DNA from: Excoecaria cochinchinensis
Lineage: Eukaryota; Streptophyta; Magnoliopsida; Malpighiales; Euphorbiaceae
Assembly (NCBI GenBank): GCA_947683425.1
Contig: CANTUQ010000078.1
Span: forward strand, 2,358,001-2,422,000
Reading direction: 5' to 3'
DNA: 64,000 nucleotides
Part shown: positions 23,802 through 35,203 of the stretch, piece after piece
Position numbering within the stretch: position 1 is the first letter of the stretch
How the letters are laid out: each line of letters begins with the position of its first letter
The notes under the pieces: model-generated
What the model saw: only the letters and a program-made list of their open reading frames with translations
What the model was told of the DNA's origin: nothing
Databases searched by the model: none
Translations under genes and position numbers: made by a program

Positions 23802-24966
23802 CCTCACAATCACTCCCTCACGTGTTTCACTCAAAATATGACACTCCACTCGTATTTCGCTCAATTTGGCCTTTACCCTCCTTTAAGCTCACACTCTCAA
23901 GCCTTTTACCACTCAAGCTTGTTATCTTCAGTTGCACTTCAGAACTCAAACTCAAGTCAAAATAGTTCACAGGCAGCAAATTATGGTAAAGAATGCAATG
24001 AAAATACTTAACAAAGAAGATAGGCACAAAGCTAGAAGCAAAAGACCAAAGTGAAGAACGTTGAAATGAGCATACAAGGTGAAGATATGTATGTTGTCCG
24101 AATTATGTGAATTTAACTAACAAGAATCAAATTGTTAATTATAGTGTAATCGGAAGCAAAAACACAAAGACACCAAAAATGGAAACTTAAGAATGAAAGA
24201 AATGACAAAACTAATGCAAGATTGCGGAAATTGAAATCTCCCAAATGGAAAATTCAATTTGATACAATATGGGTTAACACACTAAGACAAAATGAAAAGG
24301 AGACACAAGATGTCCAAACTAAAACAAGATTAGGAAACCCAAATGTTTGTCCAAAATAAGACAAAGATTAATCCAATATGTCTTAATAAGATCAAATAAG
24401 GAAACCCAAATGTCTAAACTAAGACAAAATGACTTATCCACTATGTCTTAATTAGTTCAAGATATGGAAACCCAAATGTCTAGACTTAAGACAAAATGAA
24501 ACTTATCTAATTTAATGTCCTAATTTAAATAATGTCCCAATCCTAATTTTTTTTCTTCTTTTTTTTTTTTGAATTATCTCTAACTAATTAGATAATAACA
24601 ATTCTATGCTAAAGAAATACAATGCTAATTGTTCACACCAACCAAAGTTAACCCAAATTAAAATACTTTTTCTAAATTCGGATGAACAGTGCGATGAACA
24701 GTACGTGTGAACAGTACCAGGAACAGTACGACGGATTTTTTTTTTTATTTTTAGCTAGATAACAACTAGAACAACTAATAACCTAGAAATCAAGATCAAA
24801 CAATAAGAAATAACACCTAAAACAAAGCTCCCTATAATTTAGGCCACTATGATGAACAAGGGTTCCTAAATTTTAGGAATCAAATAAATTGAAAATTAAT
24901 GAATAAAAACAGCAAGTAAACATGGATAAATAAGAATTTAATCCAAATCCAAGCTCTGATACCAAA

Positions 24967-25808
24967 TGATGCGGAACCCAATAGCTAACAAGCTACAAAC
25001 CCACACATACGATTCGAATAGCAAAGAAACAAAGAGATAAAAATCCCTCCCTATTGAACCCCCAATCAACCTGTGATTGAAAACGCAAATAATCGGGAAA
25101 ACGAAGAAGATGAAAACGCCACAATCAAGACAATTGATAAGTAATCAAATTCTTCATGCAATAGAAAAGATGAGCAAGCAAATTCTCACAAATCTCTCTA
25201 TAGAATTCGGCCAAGCCAATAAGAGAACACTCTCAAAATGTTTAATTCATCAAATCTGCCTCCAATCTCGTTTTTGTAGAGTATTCTCTTAAGCTAATAA
25301 AAACCCTAATTAATCAAATAGGCCTTAAAACATGGGCCTTACACCAAGATAACTAAAGCCCACACTAATTAACTTAAAATACAGCCCAAAAAGCTTAAAA
25401 AGAACTAATTAAATGAGCCCAAGCTAATTAAAGCCTATCTCACTTAAATAAGCCCAAAAGAATAAGTTAAGGCCTAATATATTACAAATAATCAAATAAA
25501 AGCCTAAACTAAAAGCCCAAATAAATCAGCCCTTTAATCCACCAATTAGCACATGCATTGCACATGCTCTGGCTCACATGCATAGCACATGTCAAGGTCA
25601 CATGATCGGCACATGTCAAGTGTCACATGACCTGCACATGTTAAGTCGCCACATGACTAACACATGTCCATCTTCAATTTGGTTTCTTCATAAATTTGGG
25701 CCACGGACTTCCTTCAAGCCTTCTTTAACTTCTCCAAATTTGATCTCCATGAATATGAACTTCCATTGTTTATAATCTTGAAGTGTTGACCCCCCTGTGC
25801 ACGCATCA
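24967..25808 (-). repeat. Element D LTR 3 (inner, TATA deleted)
   Basis: 842 bp with the same 6-bp deletion near 25284 and the same CAGCCCTTTAATCC variant as LTR 2. Confidence 0.92.
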
Positions 25809-26454
25809 TTCCCTCCCTCTTTAGAAAGATTCGTCCTCGAATCTTCGTCTTGTTCAAGTTGGGAATTGGCACTTGTAGAATGAATTCATCTTCATATACG
25901 ATCTTTTGAACAGGTGGAAATAAAATGAATGCTTCTTCAGCTGAGCACTCATCATGTTCCTGCAATTTAACAAAAACACTAGGAAAAACATGATTATTCA
26001 ATACAACCATTTCATTCTGATCATGGTCCTTTCCTTTCTCCATGTTCAACTTAGCCTCCTTAAGCACTACAAGATCAATCATAACTTGTTGATCTTCCAT
26101 TTCAACTAAACAAACATCTTTCTGTTCACTCAAAGCAACATCTTCTCTTTCAATTATGTTTTCCTTTTCACTCAAAACAACATCTTCATCACATCCACTT
26201 ATTTCTTCCTCATTTACAACTTCATCAACATATAAGTCTATCCCGCCTCTTTCAGCTTCACAAACAATTTTGTCGACAATAACTTCCTCTTCTTTCTTTC
26301 TTTCCTCTTGTCTTATATACGTACTTACTAGTCTAGAAAGTTGTTTAAACTGTAACTCAAAATCTTTAAGATTTTTATCCAACAACTTAGCATCCTTCTT
26401 CAACTCATTCAATGCTTCTTGATCTAAATGTCGTCTTGACTTGTAATAGTACAT
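25714..26454 (-). CDS. Acidic-module protein, element D unit 3
   Basis: Same translation as units 1 and 2; start at 26452-26454. Flanked by two TATA-less LTRs. The leader of this unit has a private AGAGAAAATG (near 27142) where the others read AGACAAAATG. Confidence 0.55.
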   Translation of the reverse strand: MYYYKSRRHLDQEALNELKKDAKLLDKNLKDFELQFKQLSRLVSTYIRQEERKKEEEVIVDKIVCEAERGGIDLYVDEVVNEEEISGCDEDVVLSEKENIIEREDVALSEQKDVCLVEMEDQQVMIDLVVLKEAKLNMEKGKDHDQNEMVVLNNHVFPSVFVKLQEHDECSAEEAFILFPPVQKIVYEDEFILQVPIPNLNKTKIRGRIFLKREGMMRAQGGQHFKIINNGSSYSWRSNLEKLKKA

Positions 26455-27619
26455 CCTCACAATCACTCCCTCACGTGTTTCACTCAAAATATGACACTCC
26501 ACTCGTATTTCGCTCAATTTGGCCTTTACCCTCCTTTAAGCTCACACTCTCAAGCCTTTTACCACTCAAGCTTGTTATCTTCAGTTGCACTTCAGAACTC
26601 AAACTCAAGTCAAAATAGTTCACAGGCAGCAAATTATGGTAAAGAATGCAATGAAAATACTTAACAAAGAAGATAGGCACAAAGCTAGAAGCAAAAGACC
26701 AAAGTGAAGAACGTTGAAATGAGCATACAAGGTGAAGATATGTATGTTGTCCGAATTATGTGAATTTAACTAACAAGAATCAAATTGTTAATTATAGTGT
26801 AATCGGAAGCAAAAACACAAAGACACCAAAAATGGAAACTTAAGAATGAAAGAAATGACAAAACTAATGCAAGATTGCGGAAATTGAAATCTCCCAAATG
26901 GAAAATTCAATTTGATACAATATGGGTTAACACACTAAGACAAAATGAAAAGGAGACACAAGATGTCCAAACTAAAACAAGATTAGGAAACCCAAATGTT
27001 TGTCCAAAATAAGACAAAGATTAATCCAATATGTCTTAATAAGATCAAATAAGGAAACCCAAATGTCTAAACTAAGACAAAATGACTTATCCACTATGTC
27101 TTAATTAGTTCAAGATATGGAAACCCAAATGTCTAGACTTAAGAGAAAATGAAACTTATCTAATTTAATGTCCTAATTTAAATAATGTCCCAATCCTAAT
27201 TTTTTTTCTTCTTTTTTTTTTGAATTATCTCTAACTAATTAGATAATAACAATTCTATGCTAAAGAAATACAATGCTAATTGTTCACACCAACCAAAGTT
27301 AACCCAAATTAAAATACTTTTTCTAAATTCGGATGAACAGTGCGATGAACAGTACGTGTGAACAGTACCAGGAACAGTACGACGGATTTTTTTTTTTTAT
27401 TTTTAGCTAGATAACAACTAGAACAACTAATAACCTAGAAATCAAGATCAAACAATAAGAAATAACACCTAAAACAAAAGCTCCCTATAATTTAGGCCAC
27501 TATGATGAACAAGGGTTCCTAAATTTTAGGAATCAAATAAATTGAAAATTAATGAATAAAAACAGCAAGTAAACATGGATAAATAAGAATTTAATCCAAA
27601 TCCAAGCTCTGATACCAAA

Positions 27620-28461
27620 TGATGCGGAACCCAATAGCTAACAAGCTACAAACCCACACATACGATTCGAATAGCAAAGAAACAAAGAGATAAAAATCCC
27701 TCCCTATTGAACCCCCAATCAACCTGTGATTGAAAACGCAAATAATCGGGAAAACGAAGAAGATGAAAACGCCACAATCAAGACAATTGATAAGTAATCA
27801 AATTCTTCATGCAATAGAAAAGATGAGCAAGCAAATTCTCACAAATCTCTCTATAGAATTCGGCCAAGCCAATAAGAGAACACTCTCAAAATGTTTAATT
27901 CATCAAATCTGCCTCCAATCTCGTTTTTGTAGAGTATTCTCTTAAGCTAATAAAAACCCTAATTAATCAAATAGGCCTTAAAACATGGGCCTTACACCAA
28001 GATAACTAAAGCCCACACTAATTAACTTAAAATACAGCCCAAAAAGCTTAAAAAGAACTAATTAAATGAGCCCAAGCTAATTAAAGCCTATCTCACTTAA
28101 ATAAGCCCAAAAGAATAAGTTAAGGCCTAATATATTACAAATAATCAAATAAAAGCCTAAACTAAAAGCCCAAATAAATCAGCCCCTTAATCCACCAATT
28201 AGCACATGCATTGCACATGCTCTGGCTCACATGCATAGCACATGTCAAGGTCACATGATCGGCACATGTCAAGTGTCACATGACCTGCACATGTTAAGTC
28301 GCCACATGACTAACACATGTCCATCTTCAATTTGGTTTCTTCATAAATTTGGGCCACGGACTTCCTTCAAGCCTTCTTTAACTTCTCCAAATTTGATCTC
28401 CATGAATATGAACTTCCATTGTTTATAATCTTGAAGTGTTGACCCCCCTGTGCACGCATCA
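27620..28461 (-). repeat. Element D LTR 4 (inner, TATA deleted)
   Basis: 842 bp with the 6-bp deletion near 27937, but with CAGCCCCTTAATCC as in LTR 1. Confidence 0.92.
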
Positions 28462-29107
28462 TTCCCTCCCTCTTTAGAAAGATTCGTCCTCGAATCTTCG
28501 TCTTGTTCAAGTTGGGAATTGGCACTTGTAGAATGAATTCATCTTCATATACGATCTTTTGAACAGGTGGAAATAAAATGAATGCTTCTTCAGCTGAGCA
28601 CTCATCATGTTCCTGCAATTTAACAAAAACACTAGGAAAAACATGATTATTCAATACAACCATTTCATTCTGATCATGGTCCTTTCCTTTCTCCATGTTC
28701 AACTTAGCCTCCTTAAGCACTACAAGATCAATCATAACTTGTTGATCTTCCATTTCAACTAAACAAACATCTTTCTGTTCACTCAAAGCAACATCTTCTC
28801 TTTCAATTATGTTTTCCTTTTCACTCAAAACAACATCTTCATCACATCCACTTATTTCTTCCTCATTTACAACTTCATCAACATATAAGTCTATCCCGCC
28901 TCTTTCAGCTTCACAAACAATTTTGTCGACAATAACTTCCTCTTCTTTCTTTCTTTCCTCTTGTCTTATATACGTACTTACTAGTCTAGAAAGTTGTTTA
29001 AACTGTAACTCAAAATCTTTAAGATTTTTATCCAACAACTTAGCATCCTTCTTCAACTCATTCAATGCTTCTTGATCTAAATGTCGTCTTGACTTGTAAT
29101 AGTACAT
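28367..29107 (-). CDS. Acidic-module protein, element D unit 4 (promoter-proximal)
   Basis: Same translation as the other units; start at 29105-29107. This unit lies directly downstream of LTR 5, the only 5'-positioned LTR of the chain with a TATA box, so it is the most likely to be transcribed. Confidence 0.6.
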   Translation of the reverse strand: MYYYKSRRHLDQEALNELKKDAKLLDKNLKDFELQFKQLSRLVSTYIRQEERKKEEEVIVDKIVCEAERGGIDLYVDEVVNEEEISGCDEDVVLSEKENIIEREDVALSEQKDVCLVEMEDQQVMIDLVVLKEAKLNMEKGKDHDQNEMVVLNNHVFPSVFVKLQEHDECSAEEAFILFPPVQKIVYEDEFILQVPIPNLNKTKIRGRIFLKREGMMRAQGGQHFKIINNGSSYSWRSNLEKLKKA

Positions 29108-30270
29108 CCTCACAATCACTCCCTCACGTGTTTCACTCAAAATATGACACTCCACTCGTATTTCGCTCAATTTGGCCTTTACCCTCCTTTAAGCTCACAC
29201 TCTCAAGCCTTTTACCACTCAAGCTTGTTATCTTCAGTTGCACTTCAGAACTCAAACTCAAGTCAAAATAGTTCACAGGCAGCAAATTATGGTAAAGAAT
29301 GCAATGAAAATACTTAACAAAGAAGATAGGCACAAAGCTAGAAGCAAAAGACCAAAGTGAAGAACGTTGAAATGAGCATACAAGGTGAAGATATGTATGT
29401 TGTCCGAATTATGTGAATTTAACTAACAAGAATCAAATTGTTAATTATAGTGTAATCGGAAGCAAAAACACAAAGACACCAAAAATGGAAACTTAAGAAT
29501 GAAAGAAATGACAAAACTAATGCAAGATTGCGGAAATTGAAATCTCCCAAATGGAAAATTCAATTTGATACAATATGGGTTAACACACTAAGACAAAATG
29601 AAAAGGAGACACAAGATGTCCAAACTAAAACAAGATTAGGAAACCCAAATGTTTGTCCAAAATAAGACAAAGATTAATCCAATATGTCTTAATAAGATCA
29701 AATAAGGAAACCCAAATGTCTAAACTAAGACAAAATGACTTATCCACTATGTCTTAATTAGTTCAAGATATGGAAACCCAAATGTCTAGACTTAAGACAA
29801 AATGAAACTTATCTAATTTAATGTCCTAATTTAAATAATGTCCCAATCCTAATTTTTTTTCTTCTTTTTTTTTTGAATTATCTCTAACTAATTAGATAAT
29901 AACAATTCTATGCTAAAGAAATACAATGCTAATTGTTCACACCAACCAAAGTTAACCCAAATTAAAATACTTTTTCTAAATTCGGATGAACAGTGCGATG
30001 AACAGTACGTGTGAACAGTACCAGGAACAGTACGACGGAATTTTTTTTTTATTTTTAGCTAGATAACAACTAGAACAACTAATAACCTAGAAATCAAGAT
30101 CAAACAATAAGAAATAACACCTAAAACAAAGCTCCCTATAATTTAGGCCACTATGATGAACAAGGGTTCCTAAATTTTAGGAATCAAATAAATTGAAAAT
30201 TAATGAATAAAAACAGCAAGTAAACATGGATAAATAAGAATTTAATCCAAATCCAAGCTCTGATACCAAA

Positions 30271-31119
30271 TGATGCGGAACCCAATAGCTAACAAGCTAC
30301 AAACCCACACATACGATTCGAATAGCAAAGAAACAAAGAGATAAAAATCCCTCCCTATTGAACCCCCAATCAACCTGTGATTGAAAACGCAAATAATCGG
30401 GAAAACGAAGAAGATGAAAACGCCACAATCAAGACAATTGATAAGTAATCAAATTCTTCATGCAATAGAAAAGATGAGCAAGCAAATTCTCACAAATCTC
30501 TCTATAGAATTCGGCCAAGCCAATAAGAGAACACTCTCAAAATGTTTAATTCATCAAATCTGCCTCCAATCTCGTTTTTGTAGAGTATTTATACTCTCTT
30601 AATCTAATAAAAAACCCTAATTAATCAAATAGGCCTTAAAACATGGGCCTTACACCAAGATAACTAAAGCCCACACTAATTAACTTAAAATACAGCCCAA
30701 AAAACTTAAAAAGAACTAATTAAATGAGCCCAAGCTAATTAAAGCCTATCTCACTTAAATAAGCCCAAAAGAATAATTTAAGGCCTAATATATTACAAAT
30801 AATCAAATAAAAGCCTAAACTAAAAGCCCAAATAAATCAGCCTCTTAATCCACCAATTAGCACATGCATTGCACATGCTCTGGCTCACATGCATAGCACA
30901 TGTCAAGGTCACATGATCGGCACATGTCAAGTGTCACATGACCTGCACATTTTAAGTCGCCACATGACTAACACATGTCCATCTTCAATTTGGTTTCTTC
31001 ATAAATTTGGGCCACGGACTTCCTTCAAGCCTTCTTTAACTTCTCCAAATTTGATCTCCATGAATATGAACTTCCATTGTTTATAATCTTGAAGTGTTGA
31101 CCCCCCTGTGCACGCATCA
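30271..31119 (-). repeat. Element D LTR 5 (outer, 5' end of chain)
   Basis: 849 bp, TATA retained at 30586-30593. Private changes include CAGCCTCTTAATCC and GCACATTTTAAG in the CACATG array (about 30857-30980). The right TSD copy ACACG follows at 31120-31124. Confidence 0.92.
30586..30593 (-). promoter_or_regulatory. TATA box in element D 5' LTR
   Basis: TATAAATA on the minus strand. It is the predicted promoter for the whole chain. Absent from the three inner LTRs. Confidence 0.65.
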
Positions 31120-31124
31120 ACACG

Positions 31125-32335
31125 GTGGTAAGGAAAAGCCATACCACCTTGTAGCATGCCAAACGAGAACCCAACAGGAAAACAGAATGCATTTACACGG
31201 TGGTATGGAAACTCTTTACCCTCATATAAAATGCGCAACCAGAATCCTTCAAAGCAAAATGACTTTACACGGCGGTATGCAAAGTCCTTACCACTGTGTA
31301 AAATCACGGACAAGGAAACTGAAGAATAGAATACGATCACACGGTGGTATGCCCATTTTATACCACCGTGTGGATCATCCCAAACCCAGAAAATTCCACC
31401 AAAATTAACCAAACTCTCAACCAAACTTTCTAACCATTATACACAACACAAAACCCCCACTTTTATACCACTAATTACCATTGAAACATGCAATTAACAT
31501 AACCAAAAATTCCCAATTTATCAAAACCAGAAATTTGTTACATAAACTCATCCAACTCACAATTTAATTCAAGAATTCAACAACAAGTCATCTCAACACA
31601 ACTCAAGCAAAATCCATCACATTTAGACCAACATAAACACCACTAACCATATAAACTTTCTAGAAAATCAAACCCAATACAATAATCACATTAGATGTCA
31701 AAACATAAATTTCCCAAACCTGGAAATCCTTTCCTCCTAATCAAAGAGCACCACTCCCACTAGCCTTCTCTTTGCCCTTAGGTTCTTTAAGAGGCACCTC
31801 TGATCAAGAACACCCAAAATCACACAACCAACCAAAAACCCTAACTCAAAATAATTACTAACAAGATCAAAGAAAAGATGAACAAGAAGAGAAAAGCCCA
31901 ACCAAAACCTTACCAATCTCACTTGAGTTGATCAATTTCCACCAATACCCACTTGAATCAAGTCTAGGGCACAAGAGAAGAAGAAAAAGGAAGAAGAAGG
32001 GGAAAGGGAGGGACGACAGGGAGAGGGGAAACGGGAGAGAGCTGAATTGGTTCTCTCTCATTTTCTCTCTCCTAGCTATATATACCCTCTTTCAATCCTT
32101 GCCACATGTCAACTAGGGATTAGTGGGATTTGATCACTCAAACCCTACAACTATACTCTACATAACACCCAAGTCTAGCCTCACTAACACACACACGAAT
32201 TCCCCACATACACTCACACCCTAACAAACCCAAAACACATGCATAAAACTCAATTTAATTAACACATGCCAAAACACACACACACACTACCATACAATAT
32301 GGCTCAGACTACTAGGGTGGGAGACGGGGTGTTAC
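31125..32335 (-). repeat. Element C 5' LTR, outer part
   Basis: Resumes the split LTR at GTGGTAAGG and ends GGTGTTACA at 32335. Carries the remaining hairpin units (to about 31373). The frame at 30999-31424 crosses the D/C junction and is not a gene. Confidence 0.88.
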
Positions 32336-32766
32336 ATTCTCAAGGTATCTCTATAGAGGAAAGTGTTAAGATTTGGAAAAATGGGAAAGCTAAGTCCTAG
32401 GTTCATAGGCCCATATGAGATCTTACAGCGAGTGGGTCCCGTAGCTTATTGTCTAAAGCTGCAACAAGAATTGGAAAAGATCCATAATGTTTTTCATTTA
32501 TCGATACTACGGAGATACAGATAAGATCCAAGCCATGTGATTAAGCCAGCAGAGATATAGATCTGGACAGAGTTGACTTATGATGAGTGGCCAGTGTAGA
32601 TCCTATTTAAAGTGATCAAGCAGCTGAGGAACAAACAGATCCCTCTGGTGAAAGTATTGTGGAATCACCACAACCTTGAAGAAGCTACTTGGGAACCTGA
32701 AGTTATGATGAACAGTAATATCCTCAGTTGTTTAGTTCGAGTAAATTTCTTTTAGTAGGAGAGGTT
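32336..32766 (+). pseudogene. Element E: integrase C-terminus and chromodomain remnant
   Basis: Interrupted frames on the plus strand read GKLSPRFIGPYEILQRVGPV, then KLQQELEKIHNVFHLSIL, then a chromodomain-like stretch at about 32600-32735 (VIKQLRNKQIPLVKVLW, LEEATWEPEVMM). Stops occur near 32521 and 32600. A degraded polypurine tract (TTTTAGTAGGAGAGG) ends it. Tekay-like, and a different copy from element C. Confidence 0.8.
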
Positions 32767-33498
32767 TATAACGGCCCGAAAGCCGGGTTAGTCGTAAATA
32801 ACATTTTTTGAGGTCGATCAGTGGGCCTGGGGTGAAAATTTCATCCTAGAATTGAAAATATTTTATGTTATCATCAAAAGTCACTGGTTATGATGAGTCC
32901 GCAGGCAAAAATTTGAGGTAAATCGGAGGTCAAACGAGTTCAGAATGGCCGAAACAGTGAAAAAGGGGCGATTCGGGCGTTGGTCACGACCGGCGGCCGT
33001 CTGTGGTTCAGACGGGCATCAGTAGGGTGAGGGATAGGCATCTCATCAGTGGAGGGATGGACAAGCCATCGATGAGGCACAACTAGGCCGTCTGTCACTT
33101 TAGACGGGCGTCTGATGGCTCCCTAGTCCAATTTTTGACCTGTATATTGATCAGACCATATCTTGAGCTATAGAACTCAGAAAAATATTCTGAAAATATG
33201 GCCATGCTCATAATAATGAGTAGAATCTATTAGTGTAAATAAATTAATATTTTGATTATAGTAAAAAAATTAGCTATTAGACAGGTAAATATTTATCGGA
33301 CCAGGAAACGGTCTCCGATTGAGCTAAAATTTTAGGTATAAGCTAATACAAATATGCCAGAAATTATGGAATCAAATTTGAGTGAATTTGAAGCTGGGAA
33401 GTGAGAATTTAATTGCGATGCCATAAATAAGTAGTTAATGTATGAATGGGTTTCACCTAACTACTACTTACCACTGTAAATAGCTAATTTAATGTGTA
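32767..33498 (+). repeat. Element E LTR, truncated
   Basis: Begins TATAACGGCCCG (probably TGTAAC with one change) straight after the polypurine tract. Cut near 33498 by a CRM-like LTR fragment. It contains hairpins at 32997-33015 (CCGTCTG / CAGACGG) and 33088-33107 (CCGTCT / AGACGG). No coding region seen. Confidence 0.65.
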
Positions 33499-34567
33499 AA
33501 GCATTCATGAGGCTTTATGTAGAGAAGATACAAGTTCAAGAGGGGAAAGAAGCTGAATTGGGCTATGAAGACAAGTTGGGGCCGAACTGTCAAATGGGCC
33601 TTCAAGCTATTTTGTTTAGCTTCTATTCTTGTAATGACATAATTAAATGTATTTGGGCAGCCTAGTACCTTAGAAAATGTTTTGGGCTTATTTAATTAGG
33701 CTTGTTTTATTTTTGGGCTTATTTGAGTATTTTGGGTAGTTTAAGTGGGTAGGCTAAAGTTGGGCTTATCTCTTCTAAAGAGTTGGGCCTAAATAACTAA
33801 TTGAGGCTTAGAAAACATGAGGGGGCCGGATTTTAAAGGGGCGAGCTGAATTTGGATGGGTTTGAGTCAAATTTAGCTTTATGCCTACATTGGTGAACTT
33901 GGGGTCCTAAATTTTAGGAATGGCTTTTCCTTGATAAATACTTATTATTTTGGGATATTATTGAATATAATTTGATGGAGAAACAATAGGATGAATTTAT
34001 CTTGAGTGAGTTAGCCAAATTCCACTTATAGCCAAAATTGAGTCTACATTCATTTTCCTTAGGATAATCACTAGCCTTTAGGATTATTTTCAGATTGTAT
34101 TTATCTTTATTTATTCATGTACTTAGTCCATATTATGGCTAAATACATGTAGATAAAGGTTAGGAATTATCTTTGTTATTTATTTTATTAATTATCTCTT
34201 AGAGTTAGTGTTTGATTATAACTCCTCTAGGGAGGGGTGGCTGCCTAGCCTATATAAAGGGCTGAACTTCTTCATTTGTACTTTACATTTTGCATATCTT
34301 ATGATTAATGAATTTTCATTTACTGAATTTGTGAGAGTTAATTTCTATTGATTCTTGCTATTGTATGAAGAATTAGACTTAGGCAATTTGCATGATTAAT
34401 GTATGCTTGATTCTTATTCTTCTTACTTTCTAAATCAATCTATTATAAGCGTTTCCATTCAATCTTGTTTGGGGGTTCTTTAGATTGGGGGTTTATTCAC
34501 TTGTTTATGATCAATATTCATGGTATGTTGGCGTTCTAGTTTGCATATAGGCTGGGGTTCCGCATCA
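33499..34567 (+). repeat. CRM-like LTR fragment, plus orientation
   Basis: Ends GGGTTCCGCATCA at 34567, with a TATATAAA at about 34253-34260 serving as LTR TATA box. Its left part (33499-34069) is the inverted copy of 34568-35150. Confidence 0.7.
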
Positions 34568-35203
34568 ATTATCCTAAGGAAAATGAATGTAGACTCAATT
34601 TTGGCTATAAGTGGAATTTGGCTAACTCACTCAAGATAAATTCATCCTATTGTTTCTCCATCAAACTCTATTTAATAATATCCCAAAATAATAAGTATTT
34701 ATCAAGGAAAACCCATTCCTAAAATTTAGGACCCAAGTTCACCAATGTAGGCATAAAGCTAAATTTGACTCAAACCCATCCAAATTCAGCTCTCCCCTTT
34801 AAAATCCGGCCCCCTCATGTTTTCTAAGCCTCAATTAGTTATTTAAGCCCAACTCTTTAGAAGAGATAAGCCCAACTTTAGCCTACCCACTTAAACTACC
34901 CAAAATACTCAAATAAGCCGAAAAATAAAACAAACCAAATTAAATAAGCCCAAAACATTTTCTAAGGTACTAGGCTGCCCAAATACATTTAATTATATGT
35001 CATTACAAGAATAGAAACTAAACAAAGTAGCTTGAAGGCCCAACACACCATTCGGCCCCAACTTGTCTTCATAGCCCAATTTAGCTTCTTTCCCCTCTTG
35101 ATCTTGCATCTTCTCCACATAAGGCCTTATGAATGCTTGTAGGACTTCTTTAAGCTTCTTTGACCTTAATTTTGTGCCATTATGCTTGGTTGTGCTCATA
35201 TCA
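34568..35203 (-). repeat. CRM-like LTR fragment, minus orientation
   Basis: Begins ATTATCCTAAGG, complementary to the sequence ending at 34069, and runs to GTGCTCATATCA at 35203. Together with 33499-34069 it makes an inverted repeat of about 570 bp with a loop of about 500 bp. The frame at 34993-35253 (KHNGTKLRSKKLKE) is the decayed LTR-encoded tail. Confidence 0.7.

Larger units (their letters stand above)
19657..31119 (-). mobile_element. Element D: tandem chain of a small non-autonomous CRM-like element (5 LTRs, 4 internal regions)
   Basis: LTRs start at 19657, 22314, 24967, 27620 and 30271, so the periods are 2657, 2653, 2653 and 2651 bp. Each internal region (about 1.81 kb) has its own PBS, ORF, hairpin and polypurine tract, and adjacent units share one LTR. 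A single TSD, ACACG, flanks the whole block (19652-19656 and 31120-31124), so one insertion was expanded in place. The unit is near-identical between copies except for poly-T lengths and scattered substitutions. Unequal crossing-over between LTRs is the simplest origin. Confidence 0.92.
12065..32335 (-). mobile_element. Element C: decayed Tekay/Del-like chromovirus
   Basis: Minus-strand element: partial 3' LTR 12065-13900, internal region 13901-18604, 5' LTR 18605-19656 plus 31125-32335, split by tandem element D. Its gag, protease, RT, RNase H, integrase and chromodomain are all recognisable but carry many stops and shifts, so it is much older than the CRM-like elements. The 3' LTR lacks about its outer 450 bp, so no TSD can be read. 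Confidence 0.85.

Noticed and set aside
19657..31119. Satellite DNA or CRISPR-like array
   Set aside because: The 2.65-kb period consists of LTR, PBS, ORF and polypurine tract with a TSD around the block. It is a retrotransposon chain, not a satellite or CRISPR array.
31928..32116. Lys/Arg-rich frame, also at 13489-13695
   Set aside because: Purine-rich LTR sequence in both copies of the element C LTR; no domain and no conservation at codon level.
35129..35203. Alternative start for the element F gag at 35129
   Set aside because: These codons lie in an unrelated minus-strand LTR fragment; homology to Gag begins only at about 35204.
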